From: Acinetobacter sp.
GTDB lineage: Bacteria; Pseudomonadota; Gammaproteobacteria; Pseudomonadales; Moraxellaceae
DNA: 32,280 nucleotides
NCBI GenBank assembly: GCA_030152275.1
Contig: JASLHF010000254.1
Span: forward strand, 1 to 32,280
Direction of reading: 5' to 3'
The translations under genes and the position numbers were made by a program. This document shows, piece after piece, positions 27,923 through 32,280 of this stretch (its first letter is position 1; every line of letters begins with the position of its first letter). Below the pieces are notes generated by a model. It searched no databases and had not been told where the DNA came from. It saw only the letters and a list, made by a program, of their open reading frames with translations.

Positions 27923-30632
27923 ACAGACGATTGGCCACCGGTATTTTGCCAAGCTTGCTGTATTTATTGGTAATCCAATTGAGAAATTGATAGGTATAAA
28001 TTTTGATAAACGGGGCTGGATCTATAAATCGAATGATGACGAGCAGACGCTTAGAATCGAAAACCCGAACTTGTATGGCGAAAACGAAGGCGGTGTTGCT
28101 GGAAATGTTGATATTCAAACAGGAACAGCTGACCAGCCGCCAAACATTGAATACCAAAAGGACTTTCCAAAAGTTTCAGGCTATCCATTTCAGTCATATT
28201 TATTATTCAGAGGCTTGAAATTTACACCACCTCAAATAACAGCCGGCGGTGTAAAAGTATCAGCGCCAGCACATTATAACGGTGCTTTTTATCTCGGCAA
28301 CTCTGGCTATATGAAAGAGATGCTGCTTTGGCCGCAGCGCATCCACACACGTAACGATGGCAGCTCGCAATGGTATGATGAAAAAGCAGAGATTTTTGGT
28401 GGCGATATTGATTTGCATATGAAGTCAGTGCAATCAATAAGAATATCTCTTATTAATAGAGCTATTTTTGTTGCTTCACAACCCCTCGAATTTGACGAAA
28501 TAAAGTATGTCGATATGAATAGCGCTTCAATTTTCAAAAGTAGTGCTGTCTATGCATACGGCAATAAGAGTTTTATAAATTCATATGTAAGTTCAGAAAT
28601 AAGTATAGATGCTTCAGGAATAGCAGAATGTGAAATTCTAATTAAATATGCTTCAAACAGAGATCAGATTCATTTAGAACTTCCGCCATCGAGTGAGCTC
28701 ATTACACAAACCAATAATGGAAGTCTAATTATTGAAAAATATAAGACAATTGTTGACCTTAATAGACCGGTGTATGTCAGAGTTTCAGATTTTGGCGCTA
28801 AGGGTGAAAATACTCATCTTGAAATTACATCTATTGAGTTAAAAGGTTTTTATCCTAAAAATACTTTTGGAGATATTAACCCGATTCACAAAATTCGAGA
28901 AATTCTAACTGATGACACTGCAATGAATAAGCCAGAGTCAGATGTAAATGATCAAAACTTTAGGAAAGCAGCAGATCGGTTGCATAAAGAAGGGCTAGGG
29001 ATATCTTGGTCGGTTACAGAAAAATCCTGTCTTGATGCGATCAATGAGCTGTGTGGGCATATTGAAGCGGGTCTTCGTATTAATCGCCAAACTGGACTTT
29101 ATGAAATGGTTTTGTTTCGTGATGATTGGTTTAAAGAAAATGAAATTCATGCAATTGCATCAAATAAAATTATCAGCATGCAACTGGATCCGCCAGTATC
29201 TGCGGATGAGTTAATTAATAAACTCAATGTCAGTTTTTATAATCGTGATGCGATCAAAGATTCATCCTTTTCAATCGCAGAGAATGCGGCAATTCGGAAC
29301 TTGAAAGGTCATGAAAATGCTGATGATGTAAAGTTTCCGTACTTTATGAATCAGCGTAACGCTGCGGTGGTGGCGCAGTGGAAGTTGAAACAAATGTCTA
29401 CGCCAGTTTGGCAAGGTACATTCACTACAGGTTTTTATGAAGCACGAAAATGGAACCGCTATGACTTATTAAAGCTAGCTTGGCCAAGAAAATGGACTGG
29501 GACTATTTTAGTTCGAATCATGAAAATTAACTTAGGCACAGGTACAGATGTTTCGATTGATTTTGTAGAGGTTGTTCCGTATTCATCTGATCTGTCTTCA
29601 AACATTGTGATTGATACACCTGCGGATACCTCACCCAAACCGCCACAACCTGCACTATTTAAGGCTTTTGAATTGTCTTATTTTGAGGCAGTACAACTGA
29701 ATGGGCAGAAGTCTGTAGACGATGCTTTGGTTTATAACCCCGATGCGGGTTATGCAGCGGTGATTGCTAAGCGACCACAAAACAACTCATTAAATGCATT
29801 GATGTATACAGATGCAGGAAATGATTATGAGCGGGCAGGGGTAATCGGATATTGCGAGACTGCTGAACTGGACCAGAATATTTCTCAGATCAGCACCACT
29901 TTCATCGTAAAAAATGCAGGTGAGATTGATATGGTCAGTCTTGGTACGCAAATCACTGTGAATCAAGAAATTATGGTGTATCAATCCTATGATGAGGAAA
30001 CGGGGCTTCTCACTGTCAAACGTGGGGCGTTAGATACACTTCCTCAGAGTCATTTGGCTGGCAGTGTACTGTATTTTGCAGATGACTTTGTCACGGTAGA
30101 TCCAACTGAATATGTCACAGGCGAGATCATCAATGTAAAAACCCTGACGACAACACCGAGTGGCATTTTGAGTATAGATGATGTAGATGCACAGCAAGTT
30201 GAAATCCAAGCACGTGCTATTCGCCCCTATGCACCTGCGAATGTGAAAATCAATGGGAAGTACTGGCCAGCACATATTGACACTGATTTAACCATTGAGT
30301 GGGTGAATAGGAATCGCGTACAGCAAACGGGTGGTGAAATTTTGGGGTGGTATGAGACGGGCGTGAGTTTGGAGCCTAATACGGCAACAATGTTGGTGAT
30401 TATTGAGCGAGATGCAACTATGCAAGAACTTGCTACCCATAGCCTAAATGTCACGGGAGTAAATAGTCATACTCTGCAAAGATCACTAATGCAGCTAGAT
30501 ACTGAATATTTAGATATTAGTTTGAGCACGATACGAGATGGCTGTAGCTGCATGAATCCATTTCATTTAATACTGGTCAATTCAAAGCTTAAAGCGCCTG
30601 AAAATGTTCAGTTTAAGGTGGTGAAGATATGA
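27906..30632 (+). CDS. Tail tip / hub protein, J-like
   Basis: 908 residues. N-terminal part: GGSSKQTIGHRYFAKLAVFI then IEKLIGINFDKRGWIY, followed by a wide beta-rich region. Around 360-420 lies KAADRLHKEGLGISWSV, then CLDAINELCGHIEAGLRINR and YEMVLFRDDWF, as in phage hub proteins of the gpJ or gp27-like type. Later sections (RNAAVVAQWKLKQMSTPVWQ, FYEARKWNRYDLLKLAWPRK) are also typical, and beta domains (about 560-900) end the protein. It forms the tail tip which contacts the host surface. GGAG at 27892 with a 10-base spacing is its ribosome binding site; it overlaps the previous gene. ATGA overlap with the fibre gene. Confidence 0.82.
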   Translation: MGGSSKQTIGHRYFAKLAVFIGNPIEKLIGINFDKRGWIYKSNDDEQTLRIENPNLYGENEGGVAGNVDIQTGTADQPPNIEYQKDFPKVSGYPFQSYLLFRGLKFTPPQITAGGVKVSAPAHYNGAFYLGNSGYMKEMLLWPQRIHTRNDGSSQWYDEKAEIFGGDIDLHMKSVQSIRISLINRAIFVASQPLEFDEIKYVDMNSASIFKSSAVYAYGNKSFINSYVSSEISIDASGIAECEILIKYASNRDQIHLELPPSSELITQTNNGSLIIEKYKTIVDLNRPVYVRVSDFGAKGENTHLEITSIELKGFYPKNTFGDINPIHKIREILTDDTAMNKPESDVNDQNFRKAADRLHKEGLGISWSVTEKSCLDAINELCGHIEAGLRINRQTGLYEMVLFRDDWFKENEIHAIASNKIISMQLDPPVSADELINKLNVSFYNRDAIKDSSFSIAENAAIRNLKGHENADDVKFPYFMNQRNAAVVAQWKLKQMSTPVWQGTFTTGFYEARKWNRYDLLKLAWPRKWTGTILVRIMKINLGTGTDVSIDFVEVVPYSSDLSSNIVIDTPADTSPKPPQPALFKAFELSYFEAVQLNGQKSVDDALVYNPDAGYAAVIAKRPQNNSLNALMYTDAGNDYERAGVIGYCETAELDQNISQISTTFIVKNAGEIDMVSLGTQITVNQEIMVYQSYDEETGLLTVKRGALDTLPQSHLAGSVLYFADDFVTVDPTEYVTGEIINVKTLTTTPSGILSIDDVDAQQVEIQARAIRPYAPANVKINGKYWPAHIDTDLTIEWVNRNRVQQTGGEILGWYETGVSLEPNTATMLVIIERDATMQELATHSLNVTGVNSHTLQRSLMQLDTEYLDISLSTIRDGCSCMNPFHLILVNSKLKAPENVQFKVVKI

Positions 30633-31561
30633 GTCAAAAACTGGAAATCCAATGGGATAATTCAAATCCTGTTTTTGAAAGTGTGCGAATTTATAAAAGT
30701 GCTACAGCGTTTACAGCCAATAATTTGCCAGCGCTTTTAACAGAAATTACAGATATTGGCGTTTCAATTTATGATGATTTAGATGTAGAGCTGAATGAAA
30801 CTTGGTTTTATATGCTCTCAACGAAACTCGGCATAGTTGAAGTGTTTACTGAGTGTTTTGAGGTGTTAATTGTTGATGATGTGAAAAATACTTTAAATAT
30901 TCAATATGTATTTCTTAATCAAGCGATTAATACTAGCTGGAACTCAGATACGGGAGAATTTAGAGTACACAAAGGCTCTATATCACCTACAGCTGATACA
31001 AATTCTGCAAAATTTTACGCAGACCCCTATAGAAAATCAGCAGATGGAAATTTTTATTATGAACTTATATGTAAACAAGTTTTAAATATATCTGGTGAAT
31101 CACAGCAGACATATTTGGAGGATAACTGTTTTGGGTTAATGCAAAAAGGAGCATCTGTAAATATAAACTCAACTGGATCAAATAGTGGTGTGTATTTCTC
31201 TAACGAAGGATATGGGAGATATATATTGAGGAATCATGTTGCATCAAATTCAATTCAAGCAGTTGGCGGTAATTTAACAACAGGTGGAACATGGGTTTCT
31301 AAAGTAGCAAGTGAGCAACTTAAGTTAAATGATATTTGGGGAATCGGTATCAAGTCTAATGGCAGTAATACACAAGTGCATTTATGGATAAATGGCGTTT
31401 ACAAGGGTGTTATGTTCACTATTGCCGGCACATCGATTGAGCTTAGACCATTGATTATATTCAAACTTGATGGATCTACACAAAAATCTACATATTATCT
31501 CTGTCCTCGAATGCTAAGTTTCCTGCCGGATGGTTATCAATCTTGGCTGACAGCCAGTTAA
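30629..31561 (+). CDS. Tail fibre or receptor-binding-like protein with SPRY-like end
   Basis: 310 residues. Residues 1-95 look like one fibronectin-III-like domain (LEIQWDNSNPVFESVRIYKS, then VSIYDDLDVELNETWFYMLS). The C-terminal part (about 110-300) resembles a SPRY/concanavalin-like sandwich: FYYELICKQVLNISGE, CFGLMQKG, GVYFSNEGYGRYIL, LKLNDIWGIGIKSNG, VHLWINGVYKGVMF. Such folds bind sugars or proteins, which fits a receptor-binding role at the tail tip. This part is more AT-rich than the upstream tail genes, a sign of module exchange. It is coupled to the tip gene by ATGA and followed by a UUCG terminator. Confidence 0.7.
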   Translation: MSQKLEIQWDNSNPVFESVRIYKSATAFTANNLPALLTEITDIGVSIYDDLDVELNETWFYMLSTKLGIVEVFTECFEVLIVDDVKNTLNIQYVFLNQAINTSWNSDTGEFRVHKGSISPTADTNSAKFYADPYRKSADGNFYYELICKQVLNISGESQQTYLEDNCFGLMQKGASVNINSTGSNSGVYFSNEGYGRYILRNHVASNSIQAVGGNLTTGGTWVSKVASEQLKLNDIWGIGIKSNGSNTQVHLWINGVYKGVMFTIAGTSIELRPLIIFKLDGSTQKSTYYLCPRMLSFLPDGYQSWLTAS

Positions 31562-31574
31562 ATTCATTTGAGTT

Positions 31575-31597
31575 AAAGCACCTTCGGGTGCTTTTTT
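31575..31597 (+). terminator. UUCG terminator after the fibre gene
   Basis: AAAGCACC (31575-31582), loop TTCG, GGTGCTTT, continuing in T. It divides the tail genes from the lysis genes. Confidence 0.85.
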
Positions 31598-31621
31598 ATT
31601 GCCTAAAAATAGGGGAAATAA

Positions 31622-32008
31622 ATGGAACCAGTGTCCACAAGCGGGTTTGCCGCATTTTTAAAATTTTACGGTGCTGCAGTCGCAGTCACTTTGGCCATCT
31701 GTTTAGTTGCAACAGTTGTCATCATGATGCGGCTGCCGCGCTCGCCACAAGAATGGGCTGTGGGTTTGATTTGCACGGTCGTCTCAAGCCTCACCGGCGG
31801 AGCTTTCATTATCGTGAAATGGGGTCTGCATGAGTGGGTCACAGATATTTGGGGGGTGATTGCCTTAGGTGGATTCTTCTTTATATGCGGACTACCGGGC
31901 TGGGCCGTTGTGCGGTGGACATTTAATTTCATCAACAAGCAGGAAGGCAAAACGATTGTTGAAGTGGTTAAATATTTAAAAGAAGCCAAAGATGATTTAA
32001 AGAAGTAA
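31622..32008 (+). CDS. Holin-like membrane protein
   Basis: 128 residues with AGGGGAAAT ahead of the ATG. Three membrane helices: about 13-35 (FYGAAVAVTLAICLVATVVI), 45-68 (WAVGLICTVVSSLTGGAFII) and 75-98 (DIWGVIALGGFFFICGLPGW), then a basic cytoplasmic tail (KYLKEAKDDLKK). Three helices, small size, basic end and place directly before an endolysin gene fit a class I holin that opens the inner membrane at lysis. No dual start is obvious. Confidence 0.75.
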   Translation: MEPVSTSGFAAFLKFYGAAVAVTLAICLVATVVIMMRLPRSPQEWAVGLICTVVSSLTGGAFIIVKWGLHEWVTDIWGVIALGGFFFICGLPGWAVVRWTFNFINKQEGKTIVEVVKYLKEAKDDLKK

Positions 32009-32023
32009 AGACTCAAATTCTAT

Positions 32024-32046
32024 GCCGCCTTAGGGCGGTTTTTTTA
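32024..32046 (+). terminator. Hairpin between holin and endolysin
   Basis: CCGCC (32025-32029), loop TTAG, GGCGG (32034-32038), then seven T. The endolysin start lies 18 bases further. Confidence 0.75.
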
Positions 32047-32064
32047 TGCCCAGAGGGAAGTTAG

Positions 32065-32280
32065 ATGAATAAAAAATTAACAACAGCACAAATTGAAACC
32101 CAGGCAAAATTGCTAGGCCTAGAAACTGCAGTATTGCGCGCTGTGATCGAAGTGGAATGTAAAGGATCAGGCTTTAATGCGGACAATACACCCGTGATTC
32201 TATTCGAACGTCATGTGATGCGTCAGCGTTTAATTGCAAATGGCCAATCAAAAATTGCTGATCAAATGATGATTAAGCGA
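32065..32280 (+). CDS. Endolysin, N-acetylmuramidase-like (5' part)
   Basis: 72 residues are visible and the frame runs off the right edge. MNKKLTTAQIETQAKLLGLE, then AVLRAVIEVECKGSGF and PVILFERHVMRQRL match the N-terminal part of the N-acetylmuramidase (DUF3380) family, where 'AV..VE..G.GF......P.ILFE.H' holds the catalytic Glu. It would cut peptidoglycan glycan chains once the holin opens the membrane. AGAGGGAAG is the ribosome binding site. Confidence 0.85.
   Translation, partial: MNKKLTTAQIETQAKLLGLETAVLRAVIEVECKGSGFNADNTPVILFERHVMRQRLIANGQSKIADQMMIKR

Noticed and set aside
31543..31833. ORF of 96 codons overlapping the fibre end and holin gene
   Set aside because: Crosses the terminator at 31575-31597 and overlaps the holin gene in another frame; product has no recognisable pattern.
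31666..32016. Minus-strand ORF opposite the holin gene
   Set aside because: Antisense shadow of the three-helix holin-like gene; no promoter or ribosome binding site.
1..32280. CRISPR array, insertion sequence or prophage attachment site
   Set aside because: No regularly spaced short repeats, no transposase, and no integrase or duplicated tRNA end seen; the only long repeat is the pair around the tape measure gene.

Overview
The window is the late half of a temperate siphophage or prophage, most likely from Acinetobacter. The evidence for Acinetobacter is the moderately AT-rich sequence, the protein family types (DUF2280 small terminase, DUF4055 portal, BR0599-type tail protein, phage metallopeptidase, Acinetobacter-style prophage lipoprotein) and the gene order. 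No integrase, att site or chromosomal flank is visible, and both ends cut through genes, so the window lies inside the phage genome. Host assignment is inference from these families; no database search was possible.

Layout. Positions 1-1610 are the end of the early/delayed-early operon: a DUF1064 nuclease-like protein, a lambda-NinI-like phosphatase and a Q-type late antiterminator. A strong extended -10 promoter follows (1628-1633), then a treble-clef/GIY-YIG-like endonuclease gene (1706-2275) and its terminator. Positions 2351-2835 hold no credible ORF but are full of nested perfect inverted repeats and end in a tRNA-like domain. I read this as a large structured non-coding RNA, and it is the most unusual part of the window. 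Two very small genes, a small membrane protein and a VSR/DUF559-like nuclease come next. The packaging and head block runs 4247-11784: metallopeptidase, terS, terL, portal, minor head protein, zinc-ribbon protein, Acb2-like anti-CBASS protein, scaffold and major capsid. Neck and tail-tube genes run 11834-15116. A G/GT tail-chaperone pair follows, with a lambda-type GGGAAAG slippery site at 15835-15841.

An accessory island (about 16200-20250) interrupts the tail genes. It carries envelope-directed morons (small membrane, secreted, DUF4236, outer-membrane barrel and lipoprotein genes) and a divergent HTH regulator / ORF6N antirepressor pair, a layout reminiscent of the P22 immI region. The 1335-residue tape measure gene (20809-24816) is flanked by two 244-bp direct repeats about 94% identical, each followed by a small membrane-protein gene. 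The tail tip genes, a fibre-like protein, a holin-like protein and the start of an N-acetylmuramidase endolysin finish the window.

The late region is read in one direction except for two minus-strand genes in the island. Terminator-like hairpins, several with UUCG loops, precede many of the late genes. That makes sense if the Q-type antiterminator made at 1170-1610 lets polymerase read through them in lytic growth, while they insulate the morons and small genes in the lysogen.
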